Shown here: positions 48,465 through 59,032 of the stretch, piece by piece | Layout of the letters: each line of letters starts with the position of its first letter | Numbering within the stretch: the stretch's first letter is position 1 | Source of the DNA: Edaphobacter flagellatus | GTDB taxonomy: Bacteria; Acidobacteriota; Terriglobia; Terriglobales; Acidobacteriaceae | Assembly (NCBI RefSeq): GCF_025264665.1 | Contig: NZ_CP073697.1 | Location: 3,453,501-3,517,500 of the forward strand | Reading direction: 5' to 3' | Length of the DNA: 64,000 nucleotides | Translations under genes and position numbers: made by a program | The notes under the pieces: generated by a model | What the model was told of the DNA's origin: nothing | What the model saw: only the letters and a program-made list of their open reading frames with translations | Database searches by the model: none

Positions 48465-48632
48465 TTACAGCCTTCCCAACAGGAAGATAAACATTGCAAC
48501 GGCAACAAGTACGCTGGCGATGAGCGTCGTCGTGATGTAGATGGCAGCGCGCCGCTCCTGGCCCGGACGCGGCCGTGTGATTCCCACGCCCCATATAAAG
48601 CCTTCACTTACCAGATCGGTCAGCCTCTTCAT
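48465..48632 (-). CDS. 55-residue single-helix membrane protein
   Basis: A complete small gene on the minus strand: ATG 48632, TAA 48465. GGAGGG lies 6 bp before the ATG, the strongest Shine-Dalgarno in this area. The product starts MKRLTDLVSEGFIWGVG, has a basic RPRPGQERR loop, then a hydrophobic helix AAIYITTTLIASVLVAVAMF and ends FLLGRL. One transmembrane helix with an N-terminal amphipathic segment. No recognised family. It ends 2 bp from the fmt stop codon (convergent) and starts about 100 bp from the divergent AraC gene, which could control it. Confidence 0.72.
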   Translation of the reverse strand: MKRLTDLVSEGFIWGVGITRPRPGQERRAAIYITTTLIASVLVAVAMFIFLLGRL

Positions 48633-48736
48633 GGCATCCCTCCGCTATAAAGGATGCCCCCTGCCCCAGCCCGCGATATGCAATTCTTGCGATAAAGCTG
48701 TTTGCCTCATCTGCCCGCCGAGAGCATCCTTAAGAG

Positions 48737-49627
48737 GTGAGGGACGACGGCAGAAACCGAATCTCCGTGCTGCGGGACAGTCATCTGGTTCCACTGCTGC
48801 CGTCTGCCCCGCTTATCGGCAAGGAACAACCGTGGCGGGGAGTTCTGCTGGAGCGCCACACGGTCTCCGTCAGCGAGATACCCCAGCATGAGCACCGCGA
48901 GTTCTGTCTGCACCTGCAGATCAGCGGTGAGGAGCCTGTGGAGTGGTGGTCGGAGGGCAGACATGGCGTGGAGAGAACAGCGCCTGGCTCCATGATTCTG
49001 CTGCCGCCAGGGACCCGCGACCGCATCGTCTGGCATGGAGCCTCAGAGCGCCTCATCCTTTCCTTTCGCTCCAGTGTGCTCGATGAGATGACGGATGCGT
49101 CGGAGCTCTTGCCGGCGGAGTTCACCAGCCACTGGTCGCTGCACGATCCTGCATTACAGCGGCTTGTTGCTGAGATGGGACGCGAAGCCGCCGCTGGCTG
49201 GCCGCTCGGCGGTCTCTATGCCGACCTGGTGACGATCAGCTTCGCGAGCCATCTGCTGCGCCGCCATGCGGCCGATGCCGTCGATTTAGGAGAAGTCAAA
49301 GGCGGCATGCCCGTGCCTCGGCTTCGCCGTGTGATGGAGTACATCACGGAAAATATCGGAGATGACCTGCGCCTGGAAGCGATGGCGCACGAGATAGGCT
49401 TGAGTCCTTTTCATTTTGCGCGTGAGTTCCGCGCCGCTACGGGACAGACTCCATATCAGTACCTGCTCGACCAGCGCATCGAGCGCGCCAAAGGCCTGCT
49501 GCGTACCGGCACGCTGCCGGTGCAGGAGATCGCCCTGATGACGGGCTTCCGCTCCCCGGTCAACTTCGTCCGCAGCTTCCGCCAGCGCGTCGGGCAACCT
49601 CCCGGAGACTGGCGCAAGAGTGCGTAG
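48737..49627 (+). CDS. AraC-family transcriptional regulator
   Basis: Up to 296 aa from GTG 48737; this start is abutted by AAGAGG with almost no spacer, so a GTG at 48767 is equally possible. N-terminal cupin-like effector domain (about 25-150: LERHTVSVSEIPQHEHREFCLHLQIS, APGSMILLPPGTRDRIVW). C-terminal double helix-turn-helix (about 200-296): VMEYITENIGDDLRLEAMAHEIGLSPFHFAREFRAATG and YLLDQRIERAKGLLRTGTLPVQEIALMTGFRSPVNFVRSFRQRVGQPPGDWRK. Effector unknown. The divergent small membrane protein gene is its nearest possible target. Confidence 0.9.
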   Translation: MRDDGRNRISVLRDSHLVPLLPSAPLIGKEQPWRGVLLERHTVSVSEIPQHEHREFCLHLQISGEEPVEWWSEGRHGVERTAPGSMILLPPGTRDRIVWHGASERLILSFRSSVLDEMTDASELLPAEFTSHWSLHDPALQRLVAEMGREAAAGWPLGGLYADLVTISFASHLLRRHAADAVDLGEVKGGMPVPRLRRVMEYITENIGDDLRLEAMAHEIGLSPFHFAREFRAATGQTPYQYLLDQRIERAKGLLRTGTLPVQEIALMTGFRSPVNFVRSFRQRVGQPPGDWRKSA

Positions 49628-49676
49628 TCCGCTTAGGCTTGGGCAGAGATATTCTTAAGGTTGAAAGAAATCTATC

Positions 49677-50957
49677 TTGCCTAAACCTGCCGCCAAAAAC
49701 TCCGTTCCATCGAAGCCTGTCTCGCCCGCACGCGTCGCCGCATTCGAAATACTGACGCTTGTCGCCGCTGGCAAAGGGAACAGCGACGACCTGCTTCACT
49801 CTGCGCATACAGCGAAGCTCTCTCCCGAGGACCGCAACCTTGCGACGACGCTCGTTATGGGTACGCTGCGCTGGCAGATCGCGCTCGACGCCCGCATTCA
49901 ATCGTTACTGCAGCGGCCCGATCAGCGTCTTGCCGAGCCTGTCGCCATCGCGCTTCGCCTCGGAGCCTTCCAACTGCTTCAACTCGATCGCATCCCGGCG
50001 CACGCTGCGCTTAATGAGAGCGTCGAACTGACGCGGCAGAACGGCAACCCGCACGCAGCCGGCATGGTGAACGCCATCCTGCGCAGACTTACGCGCGAAA
50101 AGTTCCCAGGCAAGCCACTGCATGAATCGACCGCGACGTTTGCGCAGAGGCTCGCGCATCCGCTGTGGCTTGTTGAGCGTTGGGTTAAAAGCTACGGTCG
50201 CGCTGCAGCGATCAAAATCTGCGAGGCCGATCAGGCTGAGCCTGCCGCGCCTGTTCTTTTCGCTGCTGATCCAGATCTGCCGCACACCGACGACGGCTCA
50301 CGTCTGGTAGCCGAACTGGCTGCTGCTTCGGCTCCACAGGCTACGCGACTTTGGGATGCATGCGCCGCTCCTGGTGGCAAGACTCTCATTCTCGCCCATC
50401 GCCTGCCGCATGCAGAGATTTTCGCCACCGATGTCAGCCCACGTCGCCTGACCGCGATGCGAACACGCCTCAACCAAGACCCTTATGCGTCCAAAGTCCG
50501 TGTCGAGCAGGCCGATGCTACGGAGCCTCCGCCATCAATCGACAACTTCGATCTCGTCCTCTGCGATGTTCCCTGCAGCGGAACCGGTACACTCGCACGC
50601 AATCCCGAGATACGCTTTCGCCTCACGCCCGCCGACCTCTCGCGCCAGCGTACACGCCAGCAGAAGATTCTCCGCGCTGCACTGTCGCGTCTCGCACCTG
50701 CAGGCCGCTTGCTCTATTCCACCTGCTCGCTTGAGCCTGAAGAATGTGAACAGGTTGCCGAAGAGGTGATAGCCATCCGCGGTGTACAGGGAAATTTTCG
50801 CATCCTGCCGCTTGAGCCTCTACTCATACGACTTCAGAACGACGGCTTATTGCAGCAGGTGCTTCCTATGGCAACACGCGGCAGCTATCTGCGCACCCTG
50901 CCGGGCACACACCCTGGAGATGGCTTCTTCGCGGCGCTCTTCGAGCGTGTTTCGTGA
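49677..50957 (+). CDS. rsmB: 16S rRNA m5C967 methyltransferase RsmB
   Basis: 426 aa, read from a TTG at 49677 (MPKPAAKNSVPSKPVSPARVAAFEIL) because no nearby ATG or GTG fits. NusB-like RNA-binding helices at about 15-150 (LSPEDRNLATTLVMGTLRWQIALD, ALNESVELTRQNGNPHAAGMVNAILRR), then the SAM methyltransferase core: WDACAAPGGKTLILAHRL, ATDVSPRRLTAMRTR, DLVLCDVPCSGTGTLARNPEIR (releasing Cys) and LLYSTCSLEPEECEQVAEE (catalytic Cys). Normal length for RsmB/Sun. Convergent with the PASTA protein gene, 6 bp between the stops. Confidence 0.94.
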   Translation: MPKPAAKNSVPSKPVSPARVAAFEILTLVAAGKGNSDDLLHSAHTAKLSPEDRNLATTLVMGTLRWQIALDARIQSLLQRPDQRLAEPVAIALRLGAFQLLQLDRIPAHAALNESVELTRQNGNPHAAGMVNAILRRLTREKFPGKPLHESTATFAQRLAHPLWLVERWVKSYGRAAAIKICEADQAEPAAPVLFAADPDLPHTDDGSRLVAELAAASAPQATRLWDACAAPGGKTLILAHRLPHAEIFATDVSPRRLTAMRTRLNQDPYASKVRVEQADATEPPPSIDNFDLVLCDVPCSGTGTLARNPEIRFRLTPADLSRQRTRQQKILRAALSRLAPAGRLLYSTCSLEPEECEQVAEEVIAIRGVQGNFRILPLEPLLIRLQNDGLLQQVLPMATRGSYLRTLPGTHPGDGFFAALFERVS

Positions 50958-50963
50958 TGCAAC

Positions 50964-51773
50964 CTAGTGCACCAGAGACAGCCTGACCTGATCTCCACGC
51001 GAGACTTTATGTCCCGCCAGTGGACTTTGCGATGCAACGATGCCCGGTCCAAGGGCGACCATCGGCGCAGGAGCAGCCGGTGCAGGCGTTCCGGTTGCTG
51101 GAGCGGCCGAAGCTGTCGATGGCGTGACATCTTCGGCGCTCACGATGCGCAACCCTGCTGCTCCTGCACGCGCATAGGCGCCTGAGATGGAAAGGCCGAC
51201 GAGCGATGGCATCACGAATGAGTCCGATGTGGCGTCCTCAGGCTCGCTCAACAGTACGCTCACGCGCGGCCTGTCGATCCCCTGCGCATTCGGCGGAGGT
51301 GTCTGCGCCACGACAATACCCGCAGGGCCGGGAGCAGCGATGTGGCCCACCGTGCCCAGCTCCAGTCCCAATCTGCGCAGATTGATGGCCATCGATCGCT
51401 CGCCCTGTCCCGAGAGATCCGGAACCGAGACCTGCTGCGTTCCCAGGCTCTCCGTTACGCGCACCGGCCACTGGCGCCGCACAACTGTGCCCGGCGACGG
51501 ATACTGCGCCAGCACCTGCCCCGGAGGTGTCGTCGGCGAATAGAATTTATTCTCAAGCTGCAGGCGCAACCCCATCGAGCTGGCCTTGCGGCTTGCCTCC
51601 GAGATCGTCATGTGCGACAGGTCCGGCACCTTCACCTCGCGCCCGTGAATTGCCAGACGCATCGCAAGAAACGCCGATATCATCGCCACAACGATCATCG
51701 ACAGGCCGCCAAGCACCAGGTTGAAGAAGCGCCGGATGGCCCGCCACTTCACAATGCGTATGCGTACCTTCAT
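50964..51773 (-). CDS. Free-standing membrane-anchored triple-PASTA protein
   Basis: 269 aa, start ATG 51773, overlapping the CDF transporter stop by 4 bp (ATGA). One transmembrane helix (about 17-40, LVLGGLSMIVVAMISAFLAM) after a basic N-terminus, then three PASTA domains: about 45-111 (VKVPDLSHMTISEASRKASSMGL), 114-180 (VSVPDLSGQGERSMAINLRRLGLELG, with VVAQTPPPN) and 186-269 (FVMPSLVGLSISGAYARAGAAGL), the last interrupted by an Ala/Pro-rich loop. PASTA domains bind peptidoglycan or muropeptides in Ser/Thr kinases and PBPs; here there is no kinase or transpeptidase. A role in cell-wall sensing is inference. Confidence 0.88.
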   Translation of the reverse strand: MKVRIRIVKWRAIRRFFNLVLGGLSMIVVAMISAFLAMRLAIHGREVKVPDLSHMTISEASRKASSMGLRLQLENKFYSPTTPPGQVLAQYPSPGTVVRRQWPVRVTESLGTQQVSVPDLSGQGERSMAINLRRLGLELGTVGHIAAPGPAGIVVAQTPPPNAQGIDRPRVSVLLSEPEDATSDSFVMPSLVGLSISGAYARAGAAGLRIVSAEDVTPSTASAAPATGTPAPAAPAPMVALGPGIVASQSPLAGHKVSRGDQVRLSLVH

Positions 51774-53215
51774 CGCTCGTTATCCGTCTCCGGCTCCGGG
51801 TGAATCAACAAGCGGTCCACCTCTGGCGCCTGCATCTTGAATGCATTTTCCAGCGCCGTAATCACCTCATGTACCTTCGCCATCGGCATGCCATCGGGCA
51901 TCGTGCAATGACAGCTCACCTTCAGATGCGCACCGATGCGAGTGACAACAACATCGTGAATATCCAGTATCTCAGGAAAGCCCTCGGCCACATCGCGAAG
52001 CCGAATCTCAAGCTGGCGGTCCTGCTCCTGCGACTCGAGCTGTTCAATCGTCTCCAGCTCGCTCTCGATGTGCGTTAGAATCGACGCAACCTCCGGGACT
52101 TCGCGCCGTATCTCGCTTTCGAGTAGCGTCGCCAGTTCGTGCGCCTGTTTTAGCGGCATCGTCTCTTTCACTTCAAGATGCTGCTCCAGGTGCAGCTCGC
52201 CGCCGAACTTCTGCACCGTAACGTCGTGAATCGTGAGATTCATCCGCGAAGCGACAGCGCGGATTCTATCGTGCACGCTCTCCGCTACCGGCGCCATGGG
52301 CACGGCGTGAATCACCACATCGGCACCGGGGAGATGTCGGCCGACAATTGCCGTTGCTTCGGAAGAGATCTGCTCCGTGCGCTGAAACGTCAGGTTGCGC
52401 GCAAGCCCCAGCGTCAGGTCGGCGAAGTAGCTTGAACCCGACCGCCGCGTGCGCAGGCGATTCACCACCAGCACGCCGTCGATGGACGTCAGATCGCGGA
52501 TCAACTCACGCCGCGTCGCCTCGCGTGTCTCAGCGGGCGTTGCATCCAGCAGAGCATCGATCGTCTTTCGCCCCAGTCCCCATGTCACCTTCAAAATAAT
52601 CGCCGCGACGATCAGTGCAGCGATGGGATCGGCAAGCTCCAGCCCCTGTATGTTCCACCGCTTGCCTGCATACGATGCGAACAGGCCGATCAGTACAGCA
52701 AGCGACGACCAGATGTCCGTGCTGAAGTGAATTGCATCGGCCTCGAGCGCAAGGCTGGCATGCTCCTGCGCAATCTGGTGCAGCCTGCGCGAGCGCGTAA
52801 AATCAACGGCGATCGAAAGCAGCAGCACAACGAAGGGCCATATCGAAAACGAAAGCGCCAGCCGTTCGTGATAGGCGATGCGCTTGATCGCTTCCATGAC
52901 GATCCACACGCACGAGCCCAGCATCAAGCCGGCTTCTACAAAGGCCGACAGGCTTTCCACCTTGCCATGCCCGTAATTGTGGGTATCGTCCGCAGGCAGG
53001 TCAGAGACGTGAATGGAGAACAGCGTAATTCCCGCCGCTACCAGGTCTACCGTCGAGTGCGCTGCCTCCGACAGCATACCTAGCGATCCGGTCAGCACGC
53101 CCGTCAGAAACTTCAACAGCGTAATTCCCAGTGCGGCGAGCACAGAAAACCACGCCGCGGAGCGCTTTTCCGTCTGCGTCTCGCGGGTCTTCTCGGGAAT
53201 CGCCGTATAGCTCAT
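51770..53215 (-). CDS. Cation diffusion facilitator with extended cytoplasmic tail
   Basis: 481 aa, start ATG 53215. Six helices at about 20-200; the divalent-metal site is formed by SEAAHSTVDLV and LEADAIHFSTDIWSSLAV (paired HxxxD). VESLSAFVEAGLML is the family signature loop. Instead of the usual single ZT-dimer domain, about 280 residues follow that read as three ferredoxin-like repeats (about 215-290, IDGVLVVNRLRTRRSGSSYFADLTL; 300-375, LTIHDVTVQKFGGELHLEQHLEV; 395-470, LDIHDVVVTRIGAHLKVSCHCTMP). Exports Zn, Co, Fe or Mn; metal unknown. Fourth-from-last gene in the aroB-ubiE-CDF-PASTA run. Confidence 0.92.
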   Translation of the reverse strand: MSYTAIPEKTRETQTEKRSAAWFSVLAALGITLLKFLTGVLTGSLGMLSEAAHSTVDLVAAGITLFSIHVSDLPADDTHNYGHGKVESLSAFVEAGLMLGSCVWIVMEAIKRIAYHERLALSFSIWPFVVLLLSIAVDFTRSRRLHQIAQEHASLALEADAIHFSTDIWSSLAVLIGLFASYAGKRWNIQGLELADPIAALIVAAIILKVTWGLGRKTIDALLDATPAETREATRRELIRDLTSIDGVLVVNRLRTRRSGSSYFADLTLGLARNLTFQRTEQISSEATAIVGRHLPGADVVIHAVPMAPVAESVHDRIRAVASRMNLTIHDVTVQKFGGELHLEQHLEVKETMPLKQAHELATLLESEIRREVPEVASILTHIESELETIEQLESQEQDRQLEIRLRDVAEGFPEILDIHDVVVTRIGAHLKVSCHCTMPDGMPMAKVHEVITALENAFKMQAPEVDRLLIHPEPETDNER

Positions 53216-53263
53216 CGAGCCTCAATCCTAAATGCTGGCGAGACTCGGCGCACCATGTTCTGT

Positions 53264-54037
53264 TTAGGGTTTTGTGGCGCGGTAAAGCCCTGCAGTACCG
53301 AAGGTATAGCCCGTCCACGAAGCGTTCCTGAAGCCAGCCGAACGGATCATCTCCAGCATGCGCGGCGGGCGAGGGAAACGCTCCACCGACGCTGGCAGGT
53401 ATTTGTACGCGGCCGCATCACCGGAGATCATTCCACCAACCACTGGAAGAATCCGCTTGAAGTACAGATTGTAGAGCGCGCCCGTCACGCCCTCCGGCTG
53501 GTTGCATTCCAGGATCCCGATCTGCCCGCCCGGCCTAAGCACACGAAACAACTCGGCTAGCCCGTCATCGTAGTTGGCGAGATTACGGAACCCAAACGCC
53601 GAGGTCACCAGATCCAACGACGCATCGGCCATTGGCAGATGCATCGCGTCCGCCTCGATAGCCACAATATTGTGCGAAACGAACTTCTGTCTGCCGCGCG
53701 CCAGCATCTCAGGTGAAAAATCCACCGCCAGCAGAGGAGCTTCGCCCACGCCCGCTGGACGGTACTTCATCAACGCCAGCGCCATGTCTCCTGTCCCGCA
53801 GCACAGGTCCAGCACACTGGCTTCAGGCCGCGCCAGTACATTGCGAAAACTTGCCGCTGCACGCGCCCACCACCTACGATCCAGTCCGACCGACAATAGA
53901 TGATTCAGCAGATCGTAACGCGGTGCGATGGAGTCAAACATCTGCTGCACATTCGCCGCAGCGCTGGCCTCGCTTGTCGCGCCGGCAGGCCGTGCTCCGG
54001 TCGAGACCTCGTGTTCTCTCTGGGCCGTCACTGTCAT
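53264..54037 (-). CDS. ubiE: Demethylmenaquinone/ubiquinone C-methyltransferase UbiE/MenG
   Basis: 257 aa from ATG 54037, whose A is also the last base of the aroB stop (TGATG), indicating coupled translation; a frame to 54103 is possible but overlaps aroB. After about 35 variable residues come VQQMFDSIAPRYDLLNHLLSVGLDRRWW and the SAM-binding SVLDLCCGTGDMALAL, AVDFSPEMLARGRQK, VTSAFGFRNLANYDDGLAELFRVLRPGG, and GMISGDAAAYKYLPASVERFP, the UbiE signatures. Acidobacteria use menaquinone, so MenG activity is likely; no men genes are nearby. Confidence 0.94.
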   Translation of the reverse strand: MTVTAQREHEVSTGARPAGATSEASAAANVQQMFDSIAPRYDLLNHLLSVGLDRRWWARAAASFRNVLARPEASVLDLCCGTGDMALALMKYRPAGVGEAPLLAVDFSPEMLARGRQKFVSHNIVAIEADAMHLPMADASLDLVTSAFGFRNLANYDDGLAELFRVLRPGGQIGILECNQPEGVTGALYNLYFKRILPVVGGMISGDAAAYKYLPASVERFPRPPRMLEMIRSAGFRNASWTGYTFGTAGLYRATKP

Positions 54038-55173
54038 CACGCTCTCTTCTTCGCCAGTGGCTTCGTGACTGCCGTCTCGTATCGCATCAGCTCCAGCATC
54101 CACTCCGCAGCCGCCAGCATCTCCTCGCGTGTCACGTCGCGAACGATGGCAACTTCACCGATCTTTCGTGGCAGAACAAAGCTCAGCGAGCCGCTGCGAT
54201 TTTTCTTGTCATTCGCTGTCAAGGCGACCAGCTTTTCTGCCGTTGCGCGAAACTCGCTCAGCGGACCATAGCTCAGGATCAACGCAATGATGCGTTCGGC
54301 TTCGCGCTCCGTGATCATTCCACGCATCCAGCCGAGCCGCGTCGCGGCAATGCTTCCCCAGCCTACTGCTTCGCCATGCAGCAATTGCTTGTAGCCTGTT
54401 GCTGCTTCGATCGCATGCCCAAGCGTGTGGCCGTAGTTCAAGATCATCCGCAGGCCGGACTCTTTCTCATCGTTCGCCACGACATCGGCCTTTACGCGGA
54501 CGCTCGCCGCTACGACATGCGTCAGCGCCTTCGCATCACCCCGCAGCACGGCATCGGCATTGCGCTCAAGATATGCAAACAGCTTCGCATCGCGAATCAC
54601 GCCTGCCTTGATTGACTCCTGCAAGCCGGCACGAAGCTCTGCCGCAGGCAGCGTCGCCAGCACGTCCGTGTCGGCAAGCACGGCCAGCGGATGATGAAAG
54701 CTGCCGACCAGGTTCTTGCCTGCTGCAAGATTCGTTCCCGTCTTGCCGCCGATTGCGGAATCCACCTGCGCCAGCAGCGTCGTCGGCACCTGCACGTACG
54801 GTACGCCGCGCATATAGATCGCTGCCAGGAACCCCGTCATGTCGCCCACCACGCCGCCGCCAAAGGCCACCAGCAGCGCATCGCGGTCCGCGCCTGCTTC
54901 GGCAAGCTGCTCAGCGAGCGACTCAATCGTCCGCATGCGCTTGTATCGTTCCCCCGCAGGGATAAACAACACCGTCGGCTGCTCGTTCTTCGCAAACGAA
55001 GCGAGCATCCGCTTGCCCCACAGCCCCCAGATCTCCGGCGAGGTCACAATGAAGACCCGGTATGGCTTGCCGCCCTTGATCTTCTTCAACCGTGCTCGAA
55101 GCGTCTTCAACAAACCGGACGCAATCATAATCTCGTAGCTGGCGCTGGGTGTCTTGAGAGGAATCACTGGCAC
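54037..55173 (-). CDS. aroB: 3-dehydroquinate synthase AroB
   Basis: 378 aa, start ATG 55173. NAD- and Zn-dependent conversion of DAHP to 3-dehydroquinate, step two of the shikimate pathway. Motifs: [24 protein letters not shown] (as [11 protein letters not shown]), [68 protein letters not shown] and [29 protein letters not shown] with the metal His residues. Full length. First of a minus-strand run of four overlapping or closely spaced genes. Divergent from nadB across 72 bp. Confidence 0.97.
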   Translation of the reverse strand: MPVIPLKTPSASYEIMIASGLLKTLRARLKKIKGGKPYRVFIVTSPEIWGLWGKRMLASFAKNEQPTVLFIPAGERYKRMRTIESLAEQLAEAGADRDALLVAFGGGVVGDMTGFLAAIYMRGVPYVQVPTTLLAQVDSAIGGKTGTNLAAGKNLVGSFHHPLAVLADTDVLATLPAAELRAGLQESIKAGVIRDAKLFAYLERNADAVLRGDAKALTHVVAASVRVKADVVANDEKESGLRMILNYGHTLGHAIEAATGYKQLLHGEAVGWGSIAATRLGWMRGMITEREAERIIALILSYGPLSEFRATAEKLVALTANDKKNRSGSLSFVLPRKIGEVAIVRDVTREEMLAAAEWMLELMRYETAVTKPLAKKRA

Positions 55174-55245
55174 AATATCTTCATCCTATCGTTAAGGACC
55201 TCGTCGGCTCTTGCGAACGAGTATCCTTAAGGGAGAGGAACGTCC

Positions 55246-56852
<1,607 letters not shown>

Positions 56853-56856
<4 letters not shown>

Positions 56857-57344
56857 ATCAGCACCAGCACCAGCGGAAGGATGGCCCCAAGCACCAGCAG
56901 CGCAGTGATGAGACTTCTATTGCGGGCGTACTTGTAGGCCATGTAGATTCCTGTTCCAGTCGAGAGCGCCAATCCAATCGACACGATCAGGAAGAAAATC
57001 TTCAATGGAAGTGGATGGTGTTGACGCCCTGCAGGACGCGGTGCCTCTCGCTCGTGCTGTTGCTCGCCGCCCTGCGCAGCCGGGCCCTCGGACTTCTTCA
57101 CATCGGCCTTTGGAGCAGACGGCTTCTTGACCACTACGGGTGTCTGCTTCTTGTGAATCTGCGCCAAAACCATAGCCCATTCCGGCGGTTGATACGAGCT
57201 GCCGCGTGTCGTCTCATGCAAGCTGAACGTCTGCAGAGCTCCCGTGAAGGCAAAGAAAAGCAGTGCCGGCGCAGTGAATACACCGATGTAAAGATGCAGC
57301 AATCGCAGCGCTTTCAGTGTTGCGTGAGAAGAAGATCGTGTCAT
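56853..57344 (-). CDS. PepSY-associated membrane protein
   Basis: 163 aa from ATG 57344 (MTRSSSHATLKALRLLHLYIGVFTAPALLFFAFTGALQTF); an upstream in-frame start at 57398 adds 18 unrelated residues. The N-terminal LRLLHLYIGVFTAPALLFFAFTGA is the PepSY-TM signature. Three helices at about 14-38, 110-130 and 140-160, with a Lys/Pro/Gln-rich loop of about 70 residues between the first two. Often found with metal or heme handling; function unknown. Its stop overlaps the nadB stop by 3 bp on the opposite strand. Confidence 0.8.
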
Positions 57345-57429
57345 GTGTGCTTGTAATTTTCTATAAAGCGCGCCTGAGTCCTTCCTTAAGACAGGCACAA
57401 TTCAACACATATTCACAACTTGGTCAGAA

Positions 57430-58365
57430 CTAGCCTTTCGTCGCAGGCTGCCGCAGTAAAGACAAGGCCACAGTAATGCCCAACATCGTCACAATCACCG
57501 CCAATGAAGTCATCGGAGCAATCGTGTAAAAGTGCGCTGCCAGCATCTTCACCGCCGCGAATCCCAATACCGCTGCCAATCCATAATGCAGGTACTTCAA
57601 CCGCGTCAGCAGATGCGCCAGCAGGAAATACAGCGACCGTAGCCCCATTACCGCCATGATGTTCGACGTATACGCCAGGAATGGCTGTCGCGTGATCGAC
57701 AGCACCGCCGGAATCGAATCGATCGCAAAGACCAGGTCCGTTACCTCAATCGCGATCAGCGCCAGCAGCAGCACCGTCATCATCCGTCTGCCGTTCTCTC
57801 GCACCACAAAGCGGTCCTGCCGCAGACTCACCGGATGCAGCTCTGAAATCCACTTCAGCCAACGCGGCAGCTCGTCCTTCTTGGCCTCGTCTTCAGGAAG
57901 CACCAGCTTGACGGCTGCGATCAACAGCACCACGGCAAAGACGTAGCTCACCCATTCAAACCGCGTCATCAGCTCGATGCCCGCGGCGATAAAGGCGCCT
58001 CGCATCACAATCGCACCTACGACACCCCAGAACAGTACCTTCGGCTGGTGCGGCGCATCGATGCGGAACAACTTAAAGAGCAGCAGGAAGACGAAGAGGT
58101 TATCGACCGACAGTGCTTCTTCAATAGCATACCCAGCCAGGTACTGCGTCGCGGCGTCTCCGCCCATCGCTCGCAGCACAAACAGGGCAAACACCAGCGC
58201 AGCACCCACCCATAGCGCAGTCGCAGCAATTGAGGTGGTTTGAAGGGTCTCCTCAGCCGGACGCCGCGAGCGCTGCCAGCGGACGTAGATGAGTTCCGCC
58301 GCCATCAACGTGAAGACGAAGATATGGAACCCAATCCAATAGCTTTGCGGCGTCGATGGCTGCAC
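57430..58365 (-). CDS. TerC/Alx-family integral membrane protein
   Basis: 311 aa, start ATG 58365. Eight or nine helices with the family motifs AGYAIEEALSVDNLFVFLLLF, FWGVVGAIVMRGAFIAAGIELM, FRVVREN-type loop and IEVTDLVFAIDSIPAVLSITRQPFLAYTSNIMAVMGLRSLYFLL, whose Asp residues form the likely cation site. Alx/MeeY-type members export manganese; others are linked to tellurite resistance. The Mn-sensing yybP-ykoY riboswitch that precedes many homologues is not recognisable in the 200 bp upstream. Confidence 0.94.
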   Translation of the reverse strand: MQPSTPQSYWIGFHIFVFTLMAAELIYVRWQRSRRPAEETLQTTSIAATALWVGAALVFALFVLRAMGGDAATQYLAGYAIEEALSVDNLFVFLLLFKLFRIDAPHQPKVLFWGVVGAIVMRGAFIAAGIELMTRFEWVSYVFAVVLLIAAVKLVLPEDEAKKDELPRWLKWISELHPVSLRQDRFVVRENGRRMMTVLLLALIAIEVTDLVFAIDSIPAVLSITRQPFLAYTSNIMAVMGLRSLYFLLAHLLTRLKYLHYGLAAVLGFAAVKMLAAHFYTIAPMTSLAVIVTMLGITVALSLLRQPATKG

Positions 58366-58465
58366 TATGCGATGTTAACGCACCGCACACAAGGCTGCCA
58401 TGTATCGGCGGGGCGTCCAATCTTTGGATGGGGGTGCTCTTTGGAAGTCTTATTGAATGGAAGCG

Positions 58466-58493
58466 GTCATTCCGAGCGAAGGGAGGAACTAGC
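58466..58493. repeat. Possible dispersed-repeat remnant
   Basis: GTCATTCCGAGCGAAGGGAG followed by GAACTAGC resembles short interspersed repeats (GTCATTCCGAGCGnAGnGAGGAA type) that I recall from acidobacterial and related genomes. Only one copy is in this window, so its repeat nature cannot be shown here. It lies in the 204-bp gap between TerC and the small membrane protein gene. Confidence 0.3.
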
Positions 58494-58569
58494 ATTTGCT
58501 CGCCGAGCCACAAACCATGACTCGGATGTGACCTCTCGACTCGCGAAATCCATTGCAGCTGGAAACCTG

Positions 58570-58773
58570 TTACCGCGCACCCAGAACCATCGAGTACACC
58601 GCATACACGCCGACCGCCAGCAGACCCCACAGTACCGACGAGAACACCAAACCCCGGACGATCTCTCCTACGGGGTGCTTATCAAAGAAACTCACGGTGC
58701 GCGGCGTCCAGGAGTACTCCGGTTTGCTTTCCCGGCTCCGGCTGCGCCAGCTCACCAACATGGATGTCTGCAT
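58570..58773 (-). CDS. 67-residue small membrane protein
   Basis: Start ATG 58773 with AAGGA 5 bp upstream (TGGAGGCAAAGGACG leader). The N-terminal half is polar and basic (SWRSRSRESKPEYSWTPRT), then FFDKHPVGEIVRGLVFSSVL and one membrane helix WGLLAVGVYAVYSMVL ending GAR. No recognised family. It precedes TerC on the same strand by about 200 bp, so co-transcription is possible but not shown. Confidence 0.65.
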   Translation of the reverse strand: MQTSMLVSWRSRSRESKPEYSWTPRTVSFFDKHPVGEIVRGLVFSSVLWGLLAVGVYAVYSMVLGAR

Positions 58774-59032
58774 AACGTCCTTTGCCTCCAGTTATCCACA
58801 GCCTAGGCATGGAACTTCCACAGGGCTATCCCCCGAAAGGGGAACGCTGCCGGGCTTTCCCGCCGGGCTGTAGGGTGCTTTATCGGTCACCTCCGGGTAT
58901 GACTTTAGGTGGGCATCGCATTGTTTTTCCGATGACAGAGGGCAGGGTTAGGCGTACCATCATGGCCGCTACGCTGGTCGTAGCAGGCAATACATTTATG
59001 CGTCTATTCGCGAAGATTGAAAGGATGACTCA

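Noticed and set aside
58366..58569. Mn-sensing yybP-ykoY riboswitch before TerC
   Set aside because: The conserved riboswitch core could not be found in either orientation in this gap.
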